DNA from: an uncultured Clostridium sp.
GTDB lineage: Bacteria > Bacillota_A > Clostridia > TANB77 > CAG-508
Length of the DNA stretch: 13,845 nt
Direction: 5' to 3'
Assembly: GCA_947382445.1 (NCBI GenBank)
Contig: CANCZH010000045.1
Coordinates: 1-13,845 of the forward strand
The notes beneath the pieces are model-generated. The model did no database searches and was not told where the DNA came from. It was given only the letters and a program-made list of their open reading frames with translations. Both the position numbers and the translations under genes were made by a program. Below are positions 1 through 7,846 of the stretch, piece by piece. The stretch's first letter is position 1. Each line of letters begins with the position of its first letter.

Positions 1-46
1 TACACAAGGATGAACACTCTTTCCCTACACGACGCTCTTCCGATCT
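1..46 (+). other. Illumina P5/TruSeq adapter left on the contig end (not genomic)
   Basis: Bases 14-46 match the 33-nt Illumina TruSeq read-1 primer site (beginning ACACTCTTTCCC, ending CTTCCGATCT). Bases 1-5 (TACAC) match the end of the P5 flow-cell oligo, and bases 6-13 (AAGGATGA) sit exactly where an 8-nt i5 index belongs. The order P5 tail, index, read-1 primer, insert is that of a dual-indexed library molecule, so this is untrimmed adapter and genomic sequence starts at about 47. It is far more GC-rich than the rest of the window. It removes the true end of the adjacent gene. Confidence 0.98.
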
Positions 47-1826
47 AATTATTATTCATTTTCCTAGGTAAAATACTTGTTAAAACAACATCTTGTGAAT
101 TATTTAGAATACTACCACCATACATATTTATATTACCCATTTTAGAATAAATAGCTGAACCAAAAGAAGTATAATCTTGTGTTGATGAATTATTAGTTCT
201 TTTAGTTGTTTTATTCATATTATTACATAATGTAACATTATTATATATATTTAAATTTCCAAAATCTACTTTTACTAAAGTAGTTGTAGATTCTATATTT
301 TCTTTGTTTCCGTCTATATTAATTTTTCCTGACATATTATCAGTTCCTAAACTTAAAGAACCATTAATCAAAAATAGAGGTAAATTTATTAACTCTTCTC
401 CCCTTAAAATTTTCACATTATTAGAAGTAGTTAATACTACATTTTGTTGTTTTTCAATCGTAATACTATTTGTAGCAGTCCAGTTTCCATTATTATTTAA
501 ATTAACTACTAATCTATATAATGTACACACCTTTTTTGAGTTATCAATATTAAAAATCTCTTTTTTATTATTATTTATAATCTCTTTCAACTCATTCCAG
601 TTACTTGCTTGAACATTTTTGTCTTTATATTCTACTTTATACAAATTCTTTGTGTAGTCTGAATATTTATATTGTACTCCATTTGGAATATAGTAAATAG
701 TTCCATCAATATTTTTAAATGTATCAGTAGTTTCAAAACCAAGATATATTTCACTTTCGCCAATAGTAGCAGAAATGCCATATTCATCTGAGGTTGTATA
801 TAAATAATTAACATTTTTCTCTTTAAGAAATTCTAATGTATCTTTATATGCTCCACCAATATCATTTGTTATAACAGCATATTGAGGATTTAATACATTA
901 ATATAGTCTTCTGTATTAGAATTTCTATAACCATGATGAGCCAATTTCAAAAAATCAACTTTTCCAATATCATTCTTTAATCTATCTTCATCACCCATTC
1001 TGCCATTACCATCTTCTCCATCTAAATTATTCATGTCACCTGCAAAAAAAGCCTTTTTATTTCCTTGTTTTAGCAAAAAGGTAATTGAATTATTATTTTC
1101 ATCTGCATCAATTTCTCTTTTAGCATTTTGAGTAACACCTGTTATAAATTGATTTCCATCTTCATCAAACATTTCCCAATTAAATATTTGAATATTTGCA
1201 CTTCCAAAATTAAATATAATATTAGTATCATTATTATCATTATAATAGAAGCTTTCAAATAAACGGCTTTTAGCATTTTTAACTTTATTTATAAATTCAT
1301 TGCTTCTACTAGGACTTATATAATCTGATGTTAAAGATAAATAACTAACACCAACAACTTTTATATTTTTCTCAATAGCTTTTCCAATAATGCTCTCATA
1401 TGTAGCTTGAGTTCCAGATGGCGACCACTTTTCATCAAATTCTTTCATATATATAGTATCTACTTTAAAATTATCTAAAACAGTTATAGCATCTCCATTA
1501 TGATCTCCATGTGAGTGTGTAATAGCTAAAAATTTTAATTCTTTTACTCCATGCTTTTCTAAAAAATCTTTTACTACTGTTGTAGCTTTTCCATTTTCAT
1601 CATTTTTATTTATTTTTCTACCTGCATCAATCAGTCCATAAATTTTATTACCTTTTGAATCATAATTTTCAAGTAAAATACAATCTCCATTTCCATAGTT
1701 TTTTGTTACTTCTGAAGAAAAATAAACTCTAGTAGTATTTTTTAATGTACTACTATCATTTGCATATATTTCAATTGAAAATCCAACTATAATAAAAAAT
1801 ATTAAAAAAGTTATTATTTTTTTCAT
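45..1826 (-). CDS. Secreted metallo-beta-lactamase-fold hydrolase with C-terminal beta-helix-like region (3' end cut by adapter)
   Basis: The visible protein is 593 aa. An N-terminal signal peptide (Lys-Lys, then a hydrophobic run to about residue 20) indicates export. Residues 35-365 resemble the ComEC/Rec2-type metallo-beta-lactamase fold: YGNGDCILLEN near 44, the metal motif HSHGDH (H104, H106, D108, H109), AGDMN (D264) and LAHHGYRNS (H297, H298). The substrate is unknown. From about residue 405 the sequence becomes Asn/Thr-rich with short strand-turn units (such as INMYGGSILNN), like right-handed beta-helix surface proteins, so the protein may be anchored or adhesive. The ATG at 1826 is chosen because AGGAG lies 5 nt upstream; the GTG at 1832 abuts that site. 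The apparent TAG stop uses adapter bases 45-46, so the true C-terminus is missing. It has its own promoter and lies beyond the operon terminator. Confidence 0.85.
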   Translation of the reverse strand: MKKIITFLIFFIIVGFSIEIYANDSSTLKNTTRVYFSSEVTKNYGNGDCILLENYDSKGNKIYGLIDAGRKINKNDENGKATTVVKDFLEKHGVKELKFLAITHSHGDHNGDAITVLDNFKVDTIYMKEFDEKWSPSGTQATYESIIGKAIEKNIKVVGVSYLSLTSDYISPSRSNEFINKVKNAKSRLFESFYYNDNNDTNIIFNFGSANIQIFNWEMFDEDGNQFITGVTQNAKREIDADENNNSITFLLKQGNKKAFFAGDMNNLDGEDGNGRMGDEDRLKNDIGKVDFLKLAHHGYRNSNTEDYINVLNPQYAVITNDIGGAYKDTLEFLKEKNVNYLYTTSDEYGISATIGESEIYLGFETTDTFKNIDGTIYYIPNGVQYKYSDYTKNLYKVEYKDKNVQASNWNELKEIINNNKKEIFNIDNSKKVCTLYRLVVNLNNNGNWTATNSITIEKQQNVVLTTSNNVKILRGEELINLPLFLINGSLSLGTDNMSGKINIDGNKENIESTTTLVKVDFGNLNIYNNVTLCNNMNKTTKRTNNSSTQDYTSFGSAIYSKMGNINMYGGSILNNSQDVVLTSILPRKMNNN

Positions 1827-1831
1827 TTTCA

Positions 1832-1836
1832 CTCCT
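1832..1836 (-). promoter_or_regulatory. RBS deciding the start of the metallo-beta-lactamase-fold gene
   Basis: On the minus strand AGGAG is followed by 5 nt and then the ATG at 1826-1824. The alternative GTG at 1832 overlaps the end of this site and so cannot be served by it. The ATG also gives a cleaner signal peptide beginning MKKIITF. Confidence 0.75.
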
Positions 1837-1886
1837 AGATTATTTATGACATTTTCTTATATTTTCCAACACTTTTTTACTTTTTA

Positions 1887-1915
1887 ATTATAACAAAAGC
1901 AAATTTCTACTACAA
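1887..1915 (-). promoter_or_regulatory. Sigma-A-type promoter of the metallo-beta-lactamase-fold gene
   Basis: On the minus strand there is a -35 TTGTAG (1910-1915), a 17-nt spacer and a -10 TATAAT (1887-1892). The bases TGT directly before the -10 give an extended -10 (TGnTATAAT). The expected start is near 1880, leaving a leader of about 55 nt. It lies downstream of the polysaccharide-operon terminator, so the gene is probably transcribed on its own. Confidence 0.7.
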
Positions 1916-1983
1916 TATTTGTTACCTATTCTTAATATATATGTAACTTTTTAACATTATTGTAAAAATTTATTATTTTTTCT

Positions 1984-2018
1984 AATAATAAAAGAGAAAA
2001 TATTTACATACTTTCTCT
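1984..2018 (-). terminator. Rho-independent terminator of the polysaccharide operon
   Basis: On the minus strand, about 10 nt after the flippase stop codon, AGAGAAAG (2011-2018) pairs with the U-rich arm TTTTCTCT (1993-2000) around a 10-nt loop. The stem is 8 bp including one G-U pair. A T-rich tail (TTTATTATT) follows. The stem is AT-rich, as expected in this genome, and the position at the end of the gene series supports the call. Confidence 0.7.
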
Positions 2019-2028
2019 CTTTATCTAT

Positions 2029-3471
2029 TTAATTTTCAACTAATTTATTTCTAATTAATTCAATTCCTTCAAATATTAATTTATCTTTCATAATAAGTAA
2101 TAATCCAAAATATACTATAAAAGAAATAACCATTTGTACTAGTATAGATATTAAATTATTTTTTATGATTAGCCCAACTAATATACTAGCATCAAACATA
2201 ACAATAGAAGCTATGAAATATTTTTTAGCAATTTTTAAAACATCACTAAATTTAATTTCTTTTCTAACAAGATAAAATTGTATTCCTGTAACTGTGCATT
2301 CAGCAATTACCGTCGCAATTGATGCACCAATAGATTGCCATACTTGTATGAAAATTACATTTAATACAAAATTTACTATTGCCCCAATTGTAACAGAAAT
2401 TGTATATTTTTTCTGTTGTTTAGTAGGCAACAAATATTGAGTTCCAATTACATTACTTAATCCTATTGCTAAAATAATTGGACTTATTATTGATATCAAG
2501 TAAATAACTTTATCATATCCATCTCCATAGAATATTGGTACAAACTTATTTGCCACACTTATTATTCCAAACATTAAAGGAAATGCCAATAACAATACAA
2601 ATGAAAAAGATTTTTTCATATATTGTCTAAGTTTTTCTGTATCTCCACTAGCAAAAGTACTTGCCATTCTAGGAACCATTACTGTACCTAATGAAGTTGC
2701 AATAGTTAATAAAAGTTTTACAATTTTTTGAGCTTGTTCATAAAAACCAACTTCTGATTTATCTTCAACAAATGTACCTATCATTGTTTTATCTAAAACT
2801 GTATATATTTGTACAGCTACTTGTGGTATAAATAAACCAATAGTAGGCTTAAAATGTCTAAAAATCTTTAATTCTTTGAACTTAACTTTCTCTATATATT
2901 TAGGTAAATACATCCATAATGAAACATTTCCTAATAATGTAGATATTACATATATCAAAAAGTATTGTACTAAATCGTTCTGTGTCTTTACAAATACAAA
3001 TATACAAATAACACTAATAATTTTTACTAATGAATTTCTAAGTACAGTCTTTTTAAATTCTTCTAATCCTTGAAATAACCAGCTTATATCAATACTATTA
3101 GCAATAATTTCTAGTAGAAGTATTTTATAATACATACTATATTGTCCATTAGAAACAAATCCTATATAAAATATTAATAATGAAATTCCAAGTGTTATAA
3201 ATCTCATTATTAATATTTCCCAAAATGTTTTGCTTCGTTCATATTTATTTTCTTGTAAATATGCAATTTCTCTTTGTCCATACATTGCAACACCTAGAGA
3301 ACCAAATAATATAAAGTATGTAGTTATAGATATTGTATAACTATATATTCCTATATTTTCAGCTCCCAATACTCTTGATAAATATGGTGTTGTAATTAGT
3401 GGAACTACTATTTTTAATATCTCAAAAAACATATGATATATATAATTTTTAGTTATACTTTTTTTAGACAT
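2029..3471 (-). CDS. wzx: Wzx-type polysaccharide flippase (oligosaccharide-lipid translocase)
   Basis: The 480-aa protein consists almost entirely of hydrophobic membrane segments (about 12-14). Its N-terminus, with EILKIVVPLITTPYLSRVLG at about residues 17-36 followed by a GIYSYTISI segment, is characteristic of the polysaccharide transport family (Polysacc_synt, MOP superfamily). The length fits the family. Such proteins move the undecaprenyl-diphosphate-linked repeat unit across the cytoplasmic membrane for polymerisation by Wzy, which is encoded four genes upstream. A strong GGAGG lies 4 nt before the ATG. It is the last gene of the operon, 20 nt after the second GT2 gene, and is followed by a terminator. 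The family is confident; substrate specificity cannot be read from the sequence, and the symbol is generic. Confidence 0.9.
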   Translation of the reverse strand: MSKKSITKNYIYHMFFEILKIVVPLITTPYLSRVLGAENIGIYSYTISITTYFILFGSLGVAMYGQREIAYLQENKYERSKTFWEILIMRFITLGISLLIFYIGFVSNGQYSMYYKILLLEIIANSIDISWLFQGLEEFKKTVLRNSLVKIISVICIFVFVKTQNDLVQYFLIYVISTLLGNVSLWMYLPKYIEKVKFKELKIFRHFKPTIGLFIPQVAVQIYTVLDKTMIGTFVEDKSEVGFYEQAQKIVKLLLTIATSLGTVMVPRMASTFASGDTEKLRQYMKKSFSFVLLLAFPLMFGIISVANKFVPIFYGDGYDKVIYLISIISPIILAIGLSNVIGTQYLLPTKQQKKYTISVTIGAIVNFVLNVIFIQVWQSIGASIATVIAECTVTGIQFYLVRKEIKFSDVLKIAKKYFIASIVMFDASILVGLIIKNNLISILVQMVISFIVYFGLLLIMKDKLIFEGIELIRNKLVEN

Positions 3472-3491
3472 TATCCCTCCATATAATTATA

Positions 3492-4565
3492 CTATTTTAA
3501 TTTTCTTCTTTTAAAATAATCATATATTTCTTTCAATTTATAGAATATCATTATTAAAATTGCACTTTTCAATTTACACAAATTTAAGTAAATTTTCTGT
3601 GTTTTTGATAAATGTTTTTGTGAACAATTTGCTATTGCCTCACTATATCTAGGTGTTTTTATTAATTGCCTTAATTCTCTCAATTTTTGAGTCATTTTTT
3701 TATTATTTAGTCTATTAAAGTAATAATTTTTTAAAGAAACTACAAAATAAATAATCATTCTTGCATAATATGCATTTTTAAAATTATTATCTTTATTATA
3801 CTTTTTCATAAAAATCTCAATTTCATCAAAAATTGTATTATAAATCTGTATTTTATTAGGATTAAATGAATTTACTATTGATGTTTCAATAATTCTATAA
3901 TGATACAATGGAATATTCTTTAATATAACATTGTTTGAATATTGTAATGATTCCATAACAAATAAACCATCATCAAATAACCCTTTAACATTTACATTAA
4001 ACAATATTTCATTATTTTTAATTACTTCTTTTTTAAAGATTTTACTCCATGGTGCCGTTATTCCACCATAATCTAGCTCACTATCTAGCAATTTAATAAA
4101 TTTTCTGGCCAATACAGTCATTTGAAGAATTTCTATATTTTTTTTATCTGTAACTTGTAAAAAAGTAGGAAACTTAAAATCAGTCATTTCAGATTTAGAA
4201 TAACTATAAAAATTTGTAAATATAGCAATGTCTGCTTCTTTTTCTGTAATAGTGTTATAAGCCACTTCACACATATTAAGTTCACACCAATCATCAGAAT
4301 CCACAAACATTATATAATCTGATGTTGCATTAGCTATTCCATCATTTCTAGCTTTAGACACACCTTCATTTTTTTTATGTATTACTTTTACTCTACTATC
4401 TTTATCAGCATATTCATCACAAATTTTTCCGCAATTATCTGGACTTCCATCATCTACTAATATAATTTCAATATCTTTTAAAGTTTGATTAACTAATGAA
4501 TCTACACATTCTTTAATATATTTCTCAACTTTATATACTGGAACAATAACACTTACCTTTGGCAT
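3492..4565 (-). CDS. GT2-family glycosyltransferase (second of two)
   Basis: The 357-aa protein opens with a GT-A fold: VSVIVPVYKVEKY (4-16), the nucleotide-binding VDDGS (37-41) and the metal-binding DSDDW (89-93). APWSKIF (171-177) and FDDGLF (197-202) are the positions where the CpsI/EpsJ-like subgroup has its acceptor-side residues and catalytic acidic pair. The C-terminal 100 residues are basic and include a short hydrophobic stretch, suggesting membrane association. It should add one sugar to the lipid-linked repeat unit; donor and linkage are unknown, though it lies directly downstream of glf and could use UDP-Galf (inference). An upstream in-frame ATG at 4580 lacks an RBS; the chosen ATG has GGAGG 8 nt before it. 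It is a clear paralogue of the GT2 gene at 10893-11966 and has the same length. Confidence 0.9.
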   Translation of the reverse strand: MPKVSVIVPVYKVEKYIKECVDSLVNQTLKDIEIILVDDGSPDNCGKICDEYADKDSRVKVIHKKNEGVSKARNDGIANATSDYIMFVDSDDWCELNMCEVAYNTITEKEADIAIFTNFYSYSKSEMTDFKFPTFLQVTDKKNIEILQMTVLARKFIKLLDSELDYGGITAPWSKIFKKEVIKNNEILFNVNVKGLFDDGLFVMESLQYSNNVILKNIPLYHYRIIETSIVNSFNPNKIQIYNTIFDEIEIFMKKYNKDNNFKNAYYARMIIYFVVSLKNYYFNRLNNKKMTQKLRELRQLIKTPRYSEAIANCSQKHLSKTQKIYLNLCKLKSAILIMIFYKLKEIYDYFKRRKLK

Positions 4566-4573
4566 TCTAACTT

Positions 4574-4578
4574 CCTCC
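4574..4578 (-). promoter_or_regulatory. RBS deciding the start of the second GT2 gene
   Basis: GGAGG on the minus strand lies 8 nt before the ATG at 4565. It falls inside the five-codon extension that a start at 4580 would give, so the shorter protein beginning MPKVSV is preferred. This also aligns its start with that of the paralogous glycosyltransferase. Confidence 0.75.
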
Positions 4579-4611
4579 ATCTTTTTATATTTTTATTTGG
4601 TATTTTTTTCT

Positions 4612-5712
4612 CTAATTATTCAATACTTTTTTTACTGTATTTAAAGCCTCTTCAATAACTTTATGCATATCATAATACTTATACTGTCCCAATCTTCCTC
4701 CAAATATTACTTTTTTATCTTTATCAGCTAATTCTTTATATTTTAAATATAACTTATTATTTCTATCATTATTAATTGGATAATATGGTTCTTTATCTTT
4801 ATTCCATGTATCTGAATACTCTCTTGAAATAACTGTTTTAGGCTGATTTCCATATTCAAAATGTTTATGTTCAATTATTCTTGTATATGGCACTTCATAT
4901 TCTGTATAATTCACAACTGCATTACCTTGATAATTATCAGTATCTAATACTTCTGTTTCAAATCTAACGCTTCTATATTGAAGTTCTCCAAAACAATAGT
5001 CATAATATTGATCTATTGGTCCTGTAAATACTATTTTTTCTGCTACATTATATAATTCATCTTTATGTTCAAAATAATCATAGTTCAATTTAATATCTAT
5101 TCCATAAAGCATCTTTTCTATAATCTGAGTATATCCACCTTCTGGAATTCCTTGATATTTGTCATTAAAATAGTTATTATCGTATGTAAAACGAACTGGT
5201 AAACGTTTAATAATAAAGCTTGGCAATTCAGTAGCTCTCATTCCCCATTGTTTTTCAGTATATCCCTTTACAAGTTTCTCATATATTGTTTTTCCAACTA
5301 ATTTTATTGCTTGTTCTTCTAAATTCTTTGGTTCATCAATATTTACTTCTCTTAATTCCTCTTCAATTTTTGCCTTTGCTTCATCAGGAGTAAAAACTCC
5401 CCATAGTTTATTGAAAGTATTCATATTAAAAGGCAAATTATATACTTCATCTTTATATCTAGCTACTGGTGAATTCGTATATCTATTAAATTCAGCAAAT
5501 TGATTTATATATTCCCATATTTCTTTATTACTTGTATGAAATATATGTGCACCATATTTATGTACATTAATCCCCTCTATCTTTTCAGTATATATATTTC
5601 CACCTATATGATTTCTTTTATCAATCACCAAGCATTTTTTTCCTCTTTTATTTGCTTCATACGCAAATATTGCTCCAAATAACCCAGAACCAACAATTAA
5701 ATAATTATACAT
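4612..5712 (-). CDS. glf: UDP-galactopyranose mutase
   Basis: The 366-aa flavoenzyme interconverts UDP-galactopyranose and UDP-galactofuranose, supplying the Galf donor for surface glycans in the cytosol. The sequence shows the N-terminal FAD dinucleotide-binding motif VGSGLFG (7-13), the acidic end of the second strand (VIDKRNHIGGN, 29-39), the family signature HKYGAHIFHTS (51-61), KQWGMRATELP (154-164) including the substrate-stacking tryptophan W156, and the basic RLPVRFTYDN segment (170-179) with two conserved arginines. Length is normal for bacterial Glf. The RBS is very strong (AAAGGAGAGG, 6 nt before the ATG). It lies 59 nt after the polymerase gene and before a GT2 gene that is a candidate Galf user. 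Its presence indicates that the polymer contains galactofuranose. Confidence 0.97.
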   Translation of the reverse strand: MYNYLIVGSGLFGAIFAYEANKRGKKCLVIDKRNHIGGNIYTEKIEGINVHKYGAHIFHTSNKEIWEYINQFAEFNRYTNSPVARYKDEVYNLPFNMNTFNKLWGVFTPDEAKAKIEEELREVNIDEPKNLEEQAIKLVGKTIYEKLVKGYTEKQWGMRATELPSFIIKRLPVRFTYDNNYFNDKYQGIPEGGYTQIIEKMLYGIDIKLNYDYFEHKDELYNVAEKIVFTGPIDQYYDYCFGELQYRSVRFETEVLDTDNYQGNAVVNYTEYEVPYTRIIEHKHFEYGNQPKTVISREYSDTWNKDKEPYYPINNDRNNKLYLKYKELADKDKKVIFGGRLGQYKYYDMHKVIEEALNTVKKVLNN

Positions 5713-5771
5713 GATATACCTCTCCTTTTACATTATTTACAATCTCATTTAATATTATAATTTACCTTCTC

Positions 5772-6941
5772 TTATGCTGAAAGTTCTTCTTTAATATCTA
5801 ATTCATTCTTATTCTCTGCAATTACACTATTTTTATTGAAAAAAGAACTTATTGTTAGCCAAAAAACATTATAATATAGATAAATTTCCAAATCATCAAT
5901 AATTCCATGTAGAGCAAGCCCAACTAGAATTATAAATAGCATATAATCTTTATCTTTATAAGTTTTAGATAAAACAAAAGTCAATAATGCCAAAAAAATT
6001 ACATTAAAAATAATTCCATATTTCTCTAATAAATTTATGTACATACAATCAACATAGTTATACTTACCAGTAACTCTCTCGCCATACATATTTAAGCCTG
6101 CTCCAATATATTTAGTATCATTACCAAATAAATTCAACTTAAATTCAGATAATGATCTCTTTCCTAAATGTAACCTTCCACCAAGAAATTCATCTAATGA
6201 TACCATAAAACTACTAGAAGCATCATACTTATATGTAGTATACAAACTAAATATACATGAAATAGGAAAAGAAAAGATTAAAATAAAACATAGTATTTTT
6301 CTTTTTTCTAAAATCCTAGGTTTTTTCTCTATAATAAATATTGCCAAAACTAACAAAACCGCTAAATAATAAGAAAGTCTAGAGTCTGTATAACAAAACA
6401 TCCAATAGTTCATTAAAATCCAAAATATACACCTTAATACTGAAACCTTTCCTCTATGTATATATAAATTAGCTAAAGTTATATTAAATAATATCATTTG
6501 AGGAAACAACGGATATCTAAAACCTAAATATGTTCTATGTCTTCCAAAAGATATTGTTTTATAATTAGTAATAATACCTAAATTAGCACTTTCTATTATA
6601 AAAATTAATAATATCGTACTTTCTATTGCAGTAAATTTTGCTATTTTCTTAAAATCAATATTTCTAGCACCATATATAAAGAAAAAAAGTGGAAACATAG
6701 AAAGTCCATTTAAGTGCATTATTAATAAAGTTGAAAGTAAAAAACATAACATCAATAAAAACAATTCTTTTTTAGACAATCTTGTATAAAATAATTCCCT
6801 ATACAATTCTATAACAACACATGCTATCATTACTAATTTCATATATGAATTTATATATATTGAATAAAAAGATGCATTTAAAATATTAAATAACAAATAA
6901 ATACCATACGATAAGAAAAATAATTTCTCTGATACTTTCAT
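5772..6941 (-). CDS. wzy: Wzy-type polysaccharide polymerase (O-antigen ligase/polymerase-like)
   Basis: The 389-aa protein has about ten hydrophobic membrane segments. A large hydrophilic loop at roughly residues 235-300 contains GGRLHLGKRSLSEF and then YVDCMYINLLEKYGI. Aligned features (a G-R-L/H segment, then D-x-x-Y-I-N-L-L-x-x-Y-G) are typical of Firmicute capsule and exopolysaccharide Wzy proteins, although overall identity in this family is low. It should join flipped repeat units on the outer face of the membrane. The ATG at 6941 has a G-rich site (GGGGG) 4 nt upstream. It sits 47 nt after the LicD-2 gene and 59 nt before glf. Assignment rests on topology, loop motifs and neighbourhood with a Wzx gene; a ligase-like role is a less likely alternative. 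Confidence 0.8.
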   Translation of the reverse strand: MKVSEKLFFLSYGIYLLFNILNASFYSIYINSYMKLVMIACVVIELYRELFYTRLSKKELFLLMLCFLLSTLLIMHLNGLSMFPLFFFIYGARNIDFKKIAKFTAIESTILLIFIIESANLGIITNYKTISFGRHRTYLGFRYPLFPQMILFNITLANLYIHRGKVSVLRCIFWILMNYWMFCYTDSRLSYYLAVLLVLAIFIIEKKPRILEKRKILCFILIFSFPISCIFSLYTTYKYDASSSFMVSLDEFLGGRLHLGKRSLSEFKLNLFGNDTKYIGAGLNMYGERVTGKYNYVDCMYINLLEKYGIIFNVIFLALLTFVLSKTYKDKDYMLFIILVGLALHGIIDDLEIYLYYNVFWLTISSFFNKNSVIAENKNELDIKEELSA

Positions 6942-6988
6942 ATTTCCCCCATTAACTCTATTATAAACATTTATATATTTTTGGTATA

Positions 6989-7840
6989 TTATTTACCAAT
7001 ATATTTAACATCTTTTATGTGTTTACATATCCTTTTTTCTTCTGGAGGCAATTGCATATAATCTCCATATACTTGTCTCAAATGTTTATCATAATCTACT
7101 ACCCCTATTAGTTCAATATTTTCAAACTCATATTTTTTTGTTTTTTCAAACAATTCTTTTGGATATATTTCTCTAAATATTCCATATGGTCCTACTCCCA
7201 TAAATACAGTATTATAGTTATTATAAATATATTTCTTTAATAATTTATCCAGTTTATATTGTTGTTTTTTAAAATTTATATGTTTAGATAAATTAAATAC
7301 TTTATCTAATTTAAAAATTATTTTTTCTATAATATTTCTATTTTTCTTGGTATCATTGTTTTTATTATGTAATTGAAGTCTTGCAAATCTCACAATTGTC
7401 ATTCTATAAAATAATTTCATTTTATAAATAATTCTTTGGATTTTATTATCTGGAAATACATCTAATGGGAAAATATCTATAAATAAATTATTTTTTGATT
7501 CATTTCCCAATAATTCTCTTGAAATTTCATAATTTCTATTTTCTAACTTTATCCAAGGTTGAATTATTTCATCTTTTGAAAAATGTTTTACCATTAAATT
7601 ACTTGGAAGATAGTTGCTATAACTATTCAAAAACTTTTCATAATCCTCTCTTGGCATGAACAAATCCATATCTTCATCCCATGGAATAAATCCTTGATGC
7701 CTTACAGCTCCAATTAAAGTTCCACCAGTCATATAATATTTAAAATTGTTTTCTTCACAAATTTTTACAAATTCTTTAACAGTTTCTAAAATTCCTTTGT
7801 GTATTAAATCTAATTTTTCTTGTTCCAGTTTCTTTTCCAT
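6989..7840 (-). CDS. LicD-family phosphotransferase (LicD-2), probable polyol-phosphate transferase
   Basis: The 283-aa protein has the LicD signature: YYMTGGTLIGAVRHQG (35-50), then FIPWDEDMDLFMP (51-63) with acidic residues D55, D57 and D59, then IDIFPLD (121-127), and a C-terminal YGDYMQLPPE segment (258-267). LicD proteins have a nucleotidyltransferase-like fold and move phosphocholine or other phospho-alcohols from CDP donors onto glycans. Human fukutin and FKRP, in the same family, transfer ribitol phosphate from CDP-ribitol. Here the gene follows tarJ by only 6 nt, and tarI-tarJ make CDP-ribitol, so ribitol phosphate is the favoured donor group (inference). No choline kinase or cytidylyltransferase is visible nearby. 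The RBS is weak (GGAG 13 nt upstream), so translation may depend on coupling to tarJ. It is a paralogue of LicD-1 at 10031-10861. Confidence 0.9.
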   Translation of the reverse strand: MEKKLEQEKLDLIHKGILETVKEFVKICEENNFKYYMTGGTLIGAVRHQGFIPWDEDMDLFMPREDYEKFLNSYSNYLPSNLMVKHFSKDEIIQPWIKLENRNYEISRELLGNESKNNLFIDIFPLDVFPDNKIQRIIYKMKLFYRMTIVRFARLQLHNKNNDTKKNRNIIEKIIFKLDKVFNLSKHINFKKQQYKLDKLLKKYIYNNYNTVFMGVGPYGIFREIYPKELFEKTKKYEFENIELIGVVDYDKHLRQVYGDYMQLPPEEKRICKHIKDVKYIGK

Positions 7841-7846
7841 TTTTAT

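Noticed and set aside
304..612. Plus-strand open frame of 102 codons
   Set aside because: Lies wholly within the metallo-beta-lactamase-fold gene on the other strand, has no RBS or promoter, and is a product of low GC; the same holds for the plus-strand frames near 2876, 5500, 9485, 10963 and 11843 and the minus-strand frame at 632-814.
1921..1950. GTTAC...GTAAC inverted repeat followed by a T-run on the plus strand
   Set aside because: Only 5 bp of stem around a 17-nt loop, and no plus-strand gene for it to terminate.
5730..5775. TATAAT-like sequence upstream of glf as a promoter
   Set aside because: No acceptable -35 box at 16-18 nt; such hexamers occur by chance in this composition. The same applies to -10-like matches before wzx, before wzy and near 13460.
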